A stretch of 64,000 nucleotides of DNA from Spisula solida (GCA_947247005.1 OX365953.1:8003001-8067000); one strand, 5' to 3'; counted from the first letter of the stretch, positions 11,473 to 24,789 are shown. The notes: generated by a model from the letters alone, not told the origin. Translations and numbers: made by a program.

Positions 11473-12899
11473 TCATATAGAAACGAGTCGACAAAAAAGT
11501 TTGTTTTCTGTCATTAATCATTGTACACTATGATTGACGAGTCTGTGAGACAGTGTATACAATAGAATATTAAGGCGTTGAGAAAAATTATACAATATAT
11601 ACTAATTAGAAAGCCCAGCCCTCGTAATGTAACCTTATAATTGTTTTACGGTCAATTAACGTTACAACTTGTGTTACGTAGGTTATTTCTTTAAACATTG
11701 ACATAAATACTATTCTGAATAAGTTAATTAATTTAGTATGTCTGCACAATTTGCATGTTTATTCCATGTGGTCATTTTCTTCACTAAAATTTCTACACTC
11801 CTGGAATTGCCAACTGGTTTTATTGTAAATGATTGTAAATAACAAAGACAGGCACTCGACGCTCATACAGAAAGGAAAATACTTTGCATATTTTGTTAAG
11901 TGCAGCGCCATTAAATTTTATTCAGTACCTTAAACCAACATTTTGTCTTTTGTAAAATCAGCCGTTGCACTTACAAATGATATAGATCAAGTGAACCTAT
12001 AAGGTCTACGAATTTACTAGTGATGATGTCGCGGGTGTTAATTCGCATGCGTTTTCAAAGCCTGGTGCCAATGACATGACATCGCTTGAATAGAGATGGT
12101 CATTGCTAAATTGGCAAGAAGAATTTTTGACGCTCACCTAGAAAACGCGTATTTACATTTATTATATAATGTGCACAACGGTCGGTTTGATTTACATGTA
12201 TTACTTAATGGATTTGACTCGTTTTAAAATAAATAAAACCATGCAATAGGTACCATGTACGAGGGTCGTTCAATATATTCGTAGACAATCTTTCTCATTT
12301 CATTATTATTGCGTTTTAAAAATAATTACTTATAACATTACAAACAGTAACTCATTACCAACAGTCAATGCAAATTTATCTTCAATAATGCAAACTAGTA
12401 GCATGTCATCAGCCACTGTATTACCATGGAAACGCGTCATCACCCCCGACCGACGTAACGTGTCTTTTTCATTTGTTCAACTAGTTATAAATTCCGATTA
12501 AGTTGATATACATTCCGATGTTTCTGCCAGATTATTACAAAATATTATCTTGTGGTTTCATGAAAGTATGAAGTTATTTGGACGTCGAAGTGAGAATTAA
12601 AAACTGTTTTATCAAGGCGAGTCGCGTTTTCAATAACCTCAAAATGCTTATTTCTTTACACACGGAAATTCATACGGCTATTGAATTGCGCATGGGGCTT
12701 TGAAAAACACAACAGACACACACGAGCTGCTACAGAGAGCGAAAGGAGAAATTACAGCATGCAGTGGTCTTGTCTTTAAGTGGCAAAAACAAATTTCTGA
12801 AGCGCAGCATGGTATTTAAAACGATACATGGATGTGCAGAAAGGCAAACGTAGTGAAAAAAATATAAAAGCAAATCATAAACTTATTTTGCAATTTTAT
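11473..12899. other. Intergenic, no gene seen
   Basis: AT-rich unique-looking sequence. Only scattered frames under about 50 codons; no splice-bounded conserved block recognised. Confidence 0.4.
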
Positions 12900-13430
12900 T
12901 TTTTCCTTGATTTACTACATTCTTATGAATATTTATGATTCATGCACGCATATATTTATTATACAACTCTGCATATATTATTACAACAGTTTGGTTTAAT
13001 CTGAAAAGCCCATTACCAGTGGAGCTAGAAATATGAGCATCTGGCAAAAAATAATGTCACTATTTTTTCAAATTCAATATTTTTTTTATCTTGAATGATT
13101 ATAGATTACAGACATGTATATATTTACGCTCATCTATAAATTATGTTTTTGGACGTGTAAAATGAGCGTCTTGCAAAATATCCTGAAGACAAAAACTATA
13201 AAAAAATTAAAATGACTTTTTTATTTTGATTGAATAAAAATGTATAATTTACGACCATCTATAATTATGTACATGTATGTGTATTCGTAAAATAAGCATC
13301 TTGCAAAACAACAACAAAAAATGATATTTTATATTTTTCAAATTAAAAATTCAGATTAATTATCTTGATTGAATATATGCATATATACTTACGTTTACCT
13401 ATATTCTATACATGCGGACTTGTAAAAATC
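12900..13430 (+). repeat. Degenerate ~130-bp tandem repeat
   Basis: Unit landmark 'TGAGCRTCTTGCAAAA' occurs at about 13034, 13162 and 13293, each preceded by CATCTATAAATTATGT-like sequence and followed by TTTTTTATTTTGATTGAAT-like sequence. A weaker fourth unit lies at either end. An old AT-rich satellite. Confidence 0.65.
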
Positions 13431-14850
13431 CTTGTCACGAAATTCTAGAGCAGTTAACAGCGAGAATTCTCCAAGAAACAACGAATGGAAACGAATGATT
13501 TGAAGAATGACGACTAACGTGAGTGTTCGTCTAATTCTCAATTAGTTCTTTGATTGGTTTAGTTTAGTTGTACTAAAACTCTAGATTTACGGATTATACA
13601 AAAGGTTTAACAATTTGTAGTTTTTATGAAATACCTTTCGGCTTATCAAGATGCCCTTTGTAAATGGATACGGTATATAGGATAAGAAAATAGAAAGGCT
13701 AATGATATTGTTTCACAAGACTAATATTATTCTAATGATTAACTTAAACCTTAGTATCTCTGTATATATTGTGATTTTATTCAATAACATTGCAAGTGAT
13801 TGTCATAGACCTGCGCTGTATGTAGAATGTTTCACTATTCAAGTATTTTACGAATGTTTATATTGTACAATGCCGATAAAATGTAGAGATTTGCGCACAC
13901 AGAGACCCCCTGCGAGTTGACGAATCACACATCAAACAAAGCACTGTTACTCAGTATCACATATCAAGTGGAAAACAATCGACAAAGGTAAGATAATCTA
14001 CCGGGCACCAAATTGTGGCAGGCACCGAAAAGATAAACTGTACAACTAATTTATTTGGAATTTTAAAAAAATGTATATTGCAATATTCGCCATAGCTTAA
14101 AAGCAATAATTATTGTACTTATGTGGAATTTCAATTTGGAACTTCAAATTATTTGACCAGTTGTTCTCTTTATACGTCACAATAGCTCAATTTGAACACA
14201 CATTGAAAACTGATTATTTGGAACTTTAAAAATGGATTGTACCTAAGTAAGTACATACAAATTCTTGAATATGTGTCGGCGCTGGGCCTACACTTCAGTA
14301 GAGAGGGTACGCAACAATCACTTCCCATAAACTAAACGCAAGTTTCAATTAAAATTCGCATGCAAAACAACACTTGTCAGCACAAAATATCACGCCATAG
14401 TCATTTAAAGTAGGCCTACTATATTTTTTTATCGGAATAACGAGTTTCTCGTGTCCGACCAATAAGCGTCGGTCACAACCCCCGTACGTGCAATCACGAA
14501 TTGTTTACTTGCAAAAGCATGGGTAAAATTTAAAGCCCTTCCGAGGTGAGTATCCCCTCTGTACGGGTTTGGGAGCACGCGAACACTACGTAACACTTTT
14601 CGTGTATAAGGAACTTACGCACCAGTCAATATTTTGCCCGCCCGGAGGAGCGGCGGGCGACCCAGAGGGAATTAGACATTCCCAATTTGTTGATGTCATA
14701 ATATTTACTGGTACATTACGTTGCGTTCGGGTGACGGATTCACCCAAGTACGTGTAACGAGCGTGCCTTCTACTGCCAACTTAAATCGCAATGACAACGT
14801 ACTTAAGCAGTTTGTGTTAGTACGGTCTCCGTACGATAGCATGACAGTCA
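13431..14850. other. Intergenic with a GC-rich patch
   Basis: Mostly AT-rich. 14450-14850 is markedly richer in G+C and CpG (for example GCCCGCCCGGAGGAGCGGCG near 14635). A 62-codon plus-strand frame crosses it but has no recognisable domain. It may be repeat-derived, as the adjacent repeat at 14851 is also CpG-rich. Confidence 0.35.
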
Positions 14851-15192
14851 CGCGGAGATTGTGCGCGGTGAGGACGTTATAAGCACGTACAACTTACTTA
14901 ACACGTGCAACGTACGCTGCACGTAGCCAATCACGGTCAGGCTCCAGCGTGCGTGTTACGTGCGTCGACGTACTCCCACCTTACACTCTTTCCATGTTTT
15001 TGGAAAAACGTAACGGTCGTAGCTTCTCAAAAACACAGACGTTGGACTATGACCGGGCCTGTTCCTGTATGACGTAGAACGAAAACCTCTACAAGTGTTA
15101 TTTCATCATTACTTGTTGAAACTACACATTCATGGATGACGTAATGTGCTTCCCGTACAAGTAGTCGTACACTCAGTTTTCGCAATCTCCCT
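14851..15192. mobile_element. MITE related to the element at 19000-19365 (diverged copy)
   Basis: Left end GGAGATTGTGCGCGGTGAGG and right end CAGTTTTCGCAATCTCCCTG are inverted. The internal segment 'ACTTGTTGAAACTACACATT' followed by TGGATGACG matches 'ACTTGTAGAAACTACACATA' followed by TGGATGACG in the 19-kb copy. Rich in TACG/CGTAC motifs. Confidence 0.6.
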
Positions 15193-15230
15193 GATACCGA
15201 AACCTTAAGATAATACATGTATTTTAAAAT

Positions 15231-15266
15231 AACAACAACTACTGCAACAACAACAACAACAACAAA
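15231..15266. repeat. ACA/CAA trinucleotide microsatellite
   Basis: Run of about ten CAA units with one interruption. Confidence 0.85.
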
Positions 15267-15529
15267 CATACTTTCCTGCTCTCTTTGTGCCCCGGGACAT
15301 TAGGCCGCATTTAGCAATACACTGTGCCTGTCTAAAGCTGAACCCTATCTCGGTTATCTCAAAAGTAATAGGGCTGGTATTCCCAAGTGTCGTTGACTGA
15401 AGTTAAAAATCTTAGCTGCAAGAAACTAAGAATGTCCATGTTTTCTTTGTGATTATTGTAGCTCTTCTGTGTTTATCTCTTTCCTGGTGGTGTCCACGAT
15501 ATTGCTGTTTTAAAAAAATATGTTATTCA

Positions 15530-15910
15530 GAGTGGCAATACCACGTGACATTTGGCTACAGGTCCAAGACGAAAGTTGCTTGACTTGGAAAATGAAAATA
15601 GCCATAATTATTTTATTTAAGTGGAAAATTATTTGCTCTTCATGCAAAATATTTTTTTTCAGCAGTTTCACCGTGCTTTTCAGTACCCTTTGTAACCTAT
15701 TTCAAGCCTATTCTTTTCCTAGGTTTCACAATTTGGCACAGCTGCTGAACTATATCTTACATTAAATGGAAAGCAAATACTTTTACCCTTAGCGAAGTGT
15801 ATGTCATAGAAATCGGTGAAGAAATAAAACATCTATTGCTATTTTTGTTTTCACAATCGGAAGCTTCTTGTAACTGTAGCCAAAAGTCACGTGGTATTGA
15901 TACAATGTTG
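15530..15910. repeat. Imperfect inverted repeat
   Basis: 'CAATACCACGTGACATTTGG' followed by CTACAG (15535-15560) is mirrored by CTGTAGCCAAAAGTCACGTG (15876-15895); the homology continues for ~70 bp on each arm. Short frames on both strands translate to matching IPRD-WLQ-Q peptides purely because of this symmetry. Probably an eroded foldback element. Confidence 0.6.
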
Positions 15911-16268
15911 TAGCATTCGTAGAGCTTACTTTGAAAGTCAGCGCGCATGCTCAGTACAAACTATCAGACGAGTCGAAAATATCGTTGTCGTCAATAAAAG
16001 GCGGACAGCATTTTATTCAAATCGATGAACAAAATATCGAAGCGCGCGTAAATAAGTAAATTTTTAAGTCAAATTCTTCTTTGACTGCGGTAATAGTTGG
16101 TTTTACAAGAGATATACACAGAGTTGTTGTATTCAAACTAAGACACTCCAGTATCTGGGCATGTCCCTATAAGGAAAGGTTATTAAAATATACTCGGGCT
16201 TCAGGTATATAGAAAATGGTCCCACGTGGCATTGGTGATCATTCTAATATACGCCGATGTGACTTTAA

Positions 16269-16731
16269 AGGGACTGCCTCACATATTGGTGTTTAGCAAA
16301 AATAAAATAAAATTGTCAAATATTCGCGTAATTTTGGTATAGTTGCCTGTATATCCCATAAACAACCACACTGGCATCTAAAATAACTTGAGAAACTTCT
16401 GCATTTTGTAGTTATTTAGTATGTTTACATAAAAAATTCTAAAGGGTATTAATACCCTATATAATTACCACTACTATTACTTAAATTGCCTGAAATTTGT
16501 TCGCATTTGATGAAAATGAATAAAAAAAATGAACCAAATACCTCACTGATGTTTACGCTGAAGTTTGTTGAAAAAAATACTCAGTGCGTGATATCGAGAG
16601 TGTTAAAAGTGCTTATTTGCACCAAATCTTTCATAAAGCACCTGTCAGTGGCTTTCTAATACATCAATACTTGGTTAGGTTGGAAAATCACGATATACAA
16701 AAAATTTAGCCCAATCTGTGAGGCAGCACCT
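16269..16731. mobile_element. TTAA-flanked MITE, copy 1
   Basis: Flanked by TTAA on both sides (16265-16268, 16732-16735). Inverted ends AGGGACTGCCTCACATATTG and (complement of right end) AGGTGCTGCCTCACAGATTG. About 460 bp, non-coding, with a central palindrome around AGGGTATTAATACCCT. A homologous copy at 42558-43072 is also TTAA-flanked. The TTAA target suggests mobilisation by a piggyBac-type (or other TTAA-targeting) transposase; that assignment is inference. Confidence 0.85.
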
Positions 16732-16735
16732 TTAA

Positions 16736-18999
16736 AAACGAGACGTGAATGTGTTAATGTGTATATAGCCGCCCCACTGGTCAAGTAGTAAAGCATCCTC
16801 ATATCGCTCTACCACTAGGCTATCGAGGAGGCGGTCAAGATGAAGTCAAATACAGGAAGTCGACCAGTATTCTGACGCTATATATTATGGGTCTACGGGT
16901 TTGGGTCTGTGTTTCGTGTCTCAAACCTCTGTGGCTCTAAGCATTATCGGTGGCTCCACACGCTGTGTCTCTATAGTTGAGTATCCAAATTCGAAGTGTT
17001 TTAATTTCATCAAGTAATAATGCAACATATTGAGATATTTTCAGTTGCAATTTAATCATTTTTTTTTTAATCACGAATGTTTAGCTAAAGTGATCACGAA
17101 AATGATTGAATTAATAAACAAAGTTCTTACGGACAAAGTTTACCTTTAAAACTAGCAAAAGAATACACACATAAAATGTAGTGCAAAATGATATAAATGA
17201 TTTTGTTTCTGTTTGTGATAAAATGAGCATATTATGTAGTTCAAGAATATATCTTTAACCTTATTAGGTGAAATAACAAAGACATGGTGAAATATTGAAC
17301 AATGTTATTTATGAAATCATTGTCCCTAAATTGAGCTTTATTGTGAGACAAAATTATATAATATACAAATATAGTGCAGAATGATATAATACTCAAAATT
17401 TGGTAAGGGTCAAGAAATTTTCTATTTGAATATTTAGCAAATTGAATAAGGTTTACTGGTAGAATTTTCAGAAAAATAATGATACATCTTCACTATTGCA
17501 CATGGATAAAGATTACTTCAAAATTTGATGTCTAAGTGCTGATAAGCCAAACCCCATTAGAATTTTCGTGCTTCATTCTAGCTTCTGTAATATCAGAATG
17601 CAGTCCATTTCTTGGCATTTTGGGTCTTACACGATTATGCGAATAAAAAAGGACAAACATGTCCATGTAATTCTTGCTACTTTGCAATATAAATAGGGCT
17701 AATCAGTTACCTGGAAAACACGTCATTTTGACAATGCTTGCCATATGCAAGACACATTTTTTTCGAAATTTAGCAGCAAATGAGAGATGATATTTAATAA
17801 TTGCATAACAGTTTCTTAATCGGTTTTGTTCAGTTAACGTAAGATAGACATGAACATTCACTTCTTGACCCTTAGCAAAGTTTGAGTTGTATTTAATATG
17901 CTATTACATAGTATTATAATGAAGATACAATGTACATACGTTACGGAACTATGGTGCAACAAAAACAAACAACAAACTGGCAGGAGGTAGATTCTAAATA
18001 AAAAATAACAAAATTTGACTTTATCAACAATGTATGCAATGTTATTGAATAAACAGCTTAATTTCTATAGTGGCTGTTATCTTTTATAGAAATATCGAAC
18101 AGCAATAAATGAAAACAAAAAAAAGAACTTTGGCCAAACAGATTTATCGGTTATTACATATTCACAATAACATTGTCAAGTGGATTGAAACTTCAATCAT
18201 AACTAACTTGTGTATTTATTAACTCCTTACATCAACACTACCGTTACTTCGTCTAATTCTTTCTTAGATTATAACCGCCTTGATCAAATTTCTCACACGT
18301 TGTTAACGAAATGAAACTTATTTCTTGCATGAACGATCCCGCATAATTGTACAGTCGCGTAAATTGGTAACGTAAACTGGTATAGAATGTGGACACATTA
18401 CCTAACCAATGTAAATGTTGTGAAATTACTAAGTTTCCAATTAGTATTTAATCAAGAAATAGGCACAAATAAGGGACATCAATGAACGTTCTTGAGTTTT
18501 ATAATTTTCGAATTACGTTTGTCAAAATACGAATAACCTTGTTTATTGTAGAACGGCTTGTTAAGCATTTCTATACAAACATGTGTCAAACATCTTTTTC
18601 AAGGTGTGTCGACCCCGGTCACCACATGCATGGCAGAACACTTGTTTGTCGCCAAGTAGGTCCAGTTCAAATCCAGGTCGGGACAAGTAACGACCGACTG
18701 TGATGTTTTATCAATTATTAATGTGTTTCAACTTCTGATTCGTGTGGAGAAATTGTCCGCTTAATTGATGCCAACTGGTTGACCAATCCAAGAAAGCTGA
18801 GATTGATTCATTACTCGATTGGGAGTGCGGAGAAAATCGGAAATAAACAAAATACGTGTTGCAGACTTAATTACTCCGGTTTAGTTTGACTTACTGAGTA
18901 GGCAGACTTTCGGTTTCGGTGTGGGGTGTCGTGATTTTGTAGTTTCGTTCGGCGTAGGCTGTACCTTTTTGTTATAAAGTCGTCTATTTGTACTGTTGT
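16736..18999. other. Intergenic, no gene seen
   Basis: AT-rich. A minus-strand A-box-like segment (TAGCCTAGTGGTAGAGC) at ~16786-16815 suggests a truncated tRNA-derived SINE head next to the MITE. The rest shows no gene or clear repeat. Confidence 0.4.
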
Positions 19000-19365
19000 C
19001 AATAGAGAGGTTGCGATGCGAACGTGTACGACTACGTGTACGTGTAGCTACCCGTACATGTATACGTACGCGTTAGAATTAAAATTTGCTTGCGAAAGAC
19101 AACGTGTGCGTGTAACATAACATGACAGGTGTAGCATGATTTCTTCGTGAATCGATAATGAGTGTTTATATAAACTGAATGAAACCACGGGCGATCAATT
19201 ATTGGGTTTCCCGTGCATACTCATACCTGTGTGACATAGTACACATTATATTTTCGTCTGTCACACGTCGGTAACTTGTAGAAACTACACATAACTGGAT
19301 GACGAAATACTCAACAGTAGTATTGACGTACACGTTACACGTTGACTTTCGCAACCTCTCTATTG
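19000..19365. mobile_element. MITE with CAATAGAGAGGTTGCGA inverted ends
   Basis: 17-bp perfect inverted ends CAATAGAGAGGTTGCGA, with weaker pairing beyond (AACGTGTACG). Possible 3-bp target duplication TGT. The arms are rich in CGTGTACG/TACGTG motifs. ~366 bp, non-coding. A diverged relative lies at 14851-15192. Confidence 0.8.
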
Positions 19366-19937
19366 TGTCGTGTAACTGTCGTACTTGTACGTGTATGGCA
19401 AGTGTACGTTTTCTGTGCGCGGGTGTTTAAGTTGAGTGTGGCATTCCATGTCCAATTATCTATTATCTTTTTTAATATTACATAAGACATTGGAAGTCGT
19501 GTTATTATCATAATATTATTATACAATATTTTTTAACACTTTTATCATGTAATTACACGCTCAAAAGTGCACTCATTATTAAGATATGGTTAAAACGAAT
19601 GGTAACACAGATAAAGTATAACTGGTAAGAGATAAAAAACTAGAATTTTCAGCAGAAAAACATGCCGGGATTAACATGGATATAACTACATTGTATTTAA
19701 AACTTGTCAAGTCCGATATGCTTCGAAAACTGTCTGGCAACTCCAAGCGGGCATTACGCTCCACTGGACAGTGTTATGTGTTACGCAAATACGTTAGGCA
19801 AAAGAGTCGACACATCTCACTGAAAACCAACCATCTCTCTTTTACGACGAGATTATTTTTCACATATCTAACATTAGACACTGTTTAATTATGACTTTGT
19901 GTTTCAAGAATAGAGTCACATCGGTGCTAAAATATAA
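19366..19937. other. Intergenic, no gene seen
   Basis: AT-rich. Overlapping frames on both strands at 19580-19890 (60-70 codons) show no recognisable product. Confidence 0.4.
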
Positions 19938-21243
19938 CAAGAGGGCCATGGTGGCTTTGAATCGCTCACCTGAATAACCTTGCTCATGATATTTTATATA
20001 TGAAACTGTAGCCTCTTAAAGAAGACAAGTGCCCTAAATTTGAGAAAGGACCTTATTAGGATGCTACAGACCAAATTTTATGAAGATCCATCAAGCGGTT
20101 CAAGAGAAGAAGCCTTTTAAAAAAAATCTATACTTAGGTGTAGCGGCCTGTATTAATGACCAAGTGCCCTGATTTGAAAAAAGTTCAGAAAGGACTTTAT
20201 AGATATGCTACAGACCAAGTTTGATGATAATCCAGCAGGCGATTTATGACAAGAAGTTTTGGTAGATGTCCTCTAGACAATGTTACACACTAAATATCTA
20301 AATTCTATGCCTTATGGTTTCTGAAAAGATTTTTAAAGTGTTTTTTCTATTGATCTCTTATATAAAATTAAGGGAGGCCCTGGGTGGGGCCAATATTGAC
20401 CCAGGGGTCATGATTTGGGCAATCTTGGTAAAGGTCCACTAGACAATGCTACAAGCAAACTATCTAAGATCTATGCCTTGTGGTTCCAGAGAAGAAGATT
20501 TTTAAAATAACATTCTATATATCTCTTATGTAAAATTAAGGAAGGCACAGGGTGGGGCCAATATTGACCCAAGGGTCATGATTTGAGCAATCTCGGTAAA
20601 GGTCCACAAGACAATGCTACTAGCAAAATATCTTAAGCTCTATGCCTTGTGGTTCCAGAGAAGAAGATTTTTTAAAGTTTTTCTATATATTTCTTATATA
20701 TAAAATAATGAGATGTCTGGGTTGGGGCCAATATTGACCCGGGGGTCACAATTTGAGCAATCTTGGTAGAGGTCCACTAGACGATGCTACATGCTAAATA
20801 TCTACGCTCTATGCCTTGTGGTTCCAGAGAAGAAGATTTTTAAAGTTTGTTCTATATATCTCTTATACACAATTAAGGGACCCCGGGGCGGGGTCAATAT
20901 TGACCCGGGGTCATGATGTGAGCAATCTTGGCAAAGGTCCACTACGCAATGCTTCATGCTAAATATCTAAGCTCTATGCCTTCTGGTTTCTTAGAAGAAG
21001 ATTTTTAAAGGTTTTGTTACATGGTTGCCATGGCAGCCAGAGTTCTAGATTCTTTATTTGAGCAATTTTTAAATCCCCCTATGTCAGGAACATCCAGGCA
21101 AAATTTCATCAATATTGGTCAAACGGTTTCAGAGGAGATGTCATTTAAAAGTGTGACGGCGGACGTACGGACGAACGGACGGACGACGGACGGTGAGTGA
21201 TCACAATAGCTCACCTTGAGCACTTCGTGCTCAGGTGAGCTAA
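19938..21243. mobile_element. Helentron/'pearl'-like non-autonomous element with tandem core
   Basis: Starts CAAGAGGGCCATGGTGGC. The core is ~4.5 copies of a ~168-bp unit (landmarks TTGGTAAAGGTCCACTAGAC at 20257, 20425, 20593, 20763 and 20928; each unit also has CTATGCCTTGTGGTTCCAGA, AGAAGATTTTTAAAG and GGGGCCAATATTGACCC). It then has a CGGACGGACG-rich stretch and a 3' hairpin GAGCACTTCGTGCTC followed seven bases later by CTAA. A hairpin plus CTRR end is the Helitron/Helentron signature, and a tandem core between conserved ends is the arrangement described for oyster 'pearl' elements. No Rep/helicase is encoded. Family assignment is inference from structure. Confidence 0.7.
20257..21010 (+). 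repeat. ~168-bp tandem core of the Helentron-like element
   Basis: Spacing between unit landmarks is 168, 168, 170 and 165 bp. Units differ by roughly 10-20 percent and carry small indels; the last unit is truncated. The first unit diverges most. Confidence 0.85.
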
Positions 21244-22840
21244 AAAGGAACACATATTATTGTGCATCTAGTACTTCGTATAAAAATGTTAATCATTAAT
21301 TATAAGTTCCTTATGGAATGAAATGTGTTCCCTTTTAACACTTTTAGCACAAATGTGCAATTTGATTCTATGTTGGTATGTTGGTATGAAACATTGCAAC
21401 GCACTCTGTTGTTTCGGTATTTTGATGCGTTTTGGATTTTGGTGATCAACTCCGAAGTGTGTTCAACACCAATGTGCGTTTCTAAATAGTTTACAATCGT
21501 TATAGACCCATTTGATGAACAATATACAATGACAGAAGCACTTCTTACTGGAGAGACGTCTGTATACTGCGTCCGTTTGCGCAAAAAATCGTACACCGAG
21601 TTGTGCGCTTTCGAACAGCTGGATTTATAATTTGGGCGAAATGTTTTAACATGCTCGAAACTTTCCGCCAAAATCTAACAACCCTCGTTGGACGAGAAGC
21701 GCATTTAGCGAATATTTGTTATAATTATTGTATTATGTATGAATTTATGATATTGAGGACGTCATATGGGCCGAAATTGCCATTATGCTCTTTTCTTTCA
21801 TGTACTCGTGTTACTGTTCAACTGTTTATTGTTGATGATCTCATGGAAGATTGCCATTTAATATAATTGTCAAATGAGTTTCCTCGTAAAATAAAGTCTT
21901 TATTATTATTATGCTTTACGCAAAATAAACTTTCGTATTCGAATAAGACATGATTCGAATAAGACATGATTCGAATAAGACATGGACAGTAAACACACAT
22001 GAACGAATTGTATTGTTTGTTTCACGTTAATACTCGGGAAAGGTGTGACTGACGCTTTATTACCGTAATTCATACATTCTGCCTTATGGAAATAAACATT
22101 ATATGAATAATCTTGCTATCATTTAATTTTGAAACGAACCCATCGAAGTGTTGAACAGTGGTTTAATAAATGTATACATATTTAAATAAAATGGTTATTT
22201 AGCACTTGAAAAAGGCAACTCTTTATTGATACGTTGTGTAATTGGACACATAGTTACCTCCCTTACATTGATTTAGTTGTGACAAGTAACCAACACCAAA
22301 CCGATTTAGCCGCGAAGCCAACCAAACAAGTAGAGTATACACATTAGCCAGTCTGCATTGTGTATTTTGCATGATTGCATAAATGTGTTGATTTATATTT
22401 TTTCCAGTCAGGGTAAGAATACAGTGACGCAGCGGTCAGGTCCACTATTGCGGTGTAAAACCCATTATAAAGGCTTAAACAGACAGCCATAATTTCAATG
22501 CTAAACTAACAAACTATATTCGCCCTACCTATCGGACCATGGTTGTAATCTTATGTGTACACATAAACGGCTATGTCACTGTCAGTAGATCCTAACTGGA
22601 TTATAGTTGTACATGTTTACCCATATTATTATGATTGACGTGCTTGTATCCGTTACATATTGTTTTAACCATGTCTTAATCGTAATTGTACAGCACTCTT
22701 GAACATGTAAATACAGTACATGTAAAAGGGCTACATGAATAAGGTAGTTTTAGTATTTTTATTTCAAAATCCAGAAGGTCGTAGACCTATGACGACCACA
22801 TATTTACATAATAAGATCGTGGTGACCAATGTACAGTAAT
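21244..22840. other. Intergenic, no gene assigned
   Basis: Contains an open minus-strand frame of 123 codons (21671-21300) and an overlapping plus-strand frame of 87 codons. Neither shows a domain, hydrophobic core pattern or splice-bounded structure I recognise. Three short direct repeats of ATTCGAATAAGACATG lie at ~21950-21985. Confidence 0.35.
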
Positions 22841-23135
22841 GCTAGGGTCACAAAGCTCGTACGATATCCGTAAGAATTTATCAACTCGTACGAGTTCATA
22901 ATTTTTGAAATCCTAACGGTTTTTTAATGTTCGTAGCGACTGGTCACAACTCGTACGGACCACGAACGATCTATAGAGATGCACTGGAAAGATATCCGTA
23001 CGATGCTCGTACGAGTTAAGAAAATCCGTACGATGCTCGTACGAGTCTTCGGTGTCCGTACGGAGCCCGTACGGACACCGTTCGAGTTTACCAAAATCAA
23101 CTCGTAAGGAGCTCGTAAGGAGCTCGTAGGGCAAA
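22841..23135. repeat. Cluster of CTCGTACGAG / CCGTACG palindromes
   Basis: Within ~280 bp the strings CTCGTACGAG, CGTACGAG, CCGTACG and CTCGTAAGGAG occur more than a dozen times. One part reads GGTGTCCGTACGGAGCCCGT followed by ACGGACACC, a hairpin. This is a far higher CpG density than the surroundings. Probably repeat-derived; function unknown. Confidence 0.6.
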
Positions 23136-24781
23136 TGTGACATTAGCATTATCCATCGCATAATACTAACATATATACATGCATAAATGTACTCTCATAC
23201 GCACACACTCAGCCATACACGCACGCAATCACATGCACTCACTCAATCATAAATACTTCTAACAAAACATTTTATACACTGCTAATGAAAATGATGATAT
23301 ACGATTATTGAATTATAAATATGAAACATAATACATGACCGCAAGAACAATGCAGATGTTTTGTATAGATAACGCACATTGCATCCGTAAAAGCATTAAG
23401 CTAGTGTTTAAAATAATAGCCTATAGAATTATATTGATAAATAAGTAATTGTTGCTGAAATGGTTATTGCATTGCATGGTATGGAACGTATTGTATCACA
23501 TTATTAATTCTAAACAAATCACGTTTTTGGCATTGTGTGCAACTTGATTTTTGTATGGACGCATGTAATAGTAGATATCCATTAAATATTTAATAAGAAA
23601 TGGACAATGGTAGCAATGAGAGACTTAAACACCTCCCAAAAATCGATGGCTGTGAACAGTAACCCTGTGGGATTTAAATCCACGATTCTATAAATGTGAT
23701 AACCGTTTGGTTTGGACTCCTTTACCTGTGTCTGTCCATTCTTCAATTTAGTATGAATGTTATTTTGAGGACTGTGATATTTTCCTACTAGAACTACTAG
23801 TATATCTCGCAATCTACTCGGATGTTTGAAACGTGTTGTGATGATCTAGTATAAATGCATTCTTAAAGTCCCAATATGCCTTAAATGGCTATTTTCAAAA
23901 AGCAATAATTTGACAACATGTCTGCAAAATGATGCATTTTGAGCACTTTAGATGAGTTCCAAATGTTAAAAACACTATAAGATGGAAGAAAACGAAATAA
24001 AGCCTCCAGTTGGTTTATAACAAAATAACGAAATGTAAACAATTAATTCATAATTTAAAGTCTAAGGGGAGCAACTCCCCAAAAAATTAGTATTTTGTCA
24101 TCCATACATTTTACTTAATGTGATTTTTTGCATACTTTTTCGACAGCTGCAATTCTGTCGTCAATTATAGATTATTTGTGAAAAACATCAAAATTCTTTG
24201 TATTTAGTCTATTTACTGGGTGATCGGGAAAAAAGTTTTGGGAGTGATAATGGGACTTTAATATACTCTACATGTATTTTCTTCGCAAATCCCCTATCAC
24301 TCAGTTGACTTTGAAGAGGTTCTTTCAAAGCGCATCTTCGAAATTGCACAATGCATACGACATAGTTTCGATGTTATCATGTTCATTGTGCTAGTAGGTT
24401 AATTAATAATTTAATGGCTAGAGCGCAGGGTCCACAGTGTACAAACGACTCAACTTTCGGTAATCACATTAAGTTATACACGTTGAATTATATGGTCTCC
24501 CAATAAGTCATATAATGATGCTTTTGCTTACAATAAGTCATGCCAGTGGAATTGTTTAGTCTCCCAATAAGCCATACAGTGATTAGGTTTATACGCTTTG
24601 GGTACGTTTCAAAAGAAGTCCGGTTCGATTCTTAGGATGGGAATATCACGCGCTTCTATGGTATATGGCTAGGGTTGTTGAACCACTTCGATGACAATTA
24701 CAAATTGTCTGCTGCTAATGGAACACCCAGCAAGAACTGATCAATATTTTATTACAGGAAAATGGTATAGGTCCACGAACT
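23136..24781. other. Intergenic, no gene seen
   Basis: AT-rich. Segment 23590-23650 ('AATGGACAATGGTAGCAATG' ... 'CACCTCCCAAAAA') matches 58990-59045, so it is a small dispersed repeat. 'CTCCCAATAAGTCATA' and 'CTCCCAATAAGCCATA' recur ~70 bp apart near 24500. Confidence 0.4.
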
Positions 24782-24789
24782 GTCGTGTA

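Noticed and set aside
16775..16830. A-box-like TAGCCTAGTGGTAGAGC on the minus strand
   Set aside because: No B box follows at tRNA distance; at most a truncated SINE head, mentioned under the intergenic entry only.
18590..18705. tRNA-like segment with GTTCAAATCC
   Set aside because: The T-arm stem does not pair and no A box with proper spacing was found.
21300..21866. 123-codon minus-strand and 87-codon plus-strand frames
   Set aside because: No domain, no splice-bounded structure, and overlapping openness on both strands; consistent with chance.
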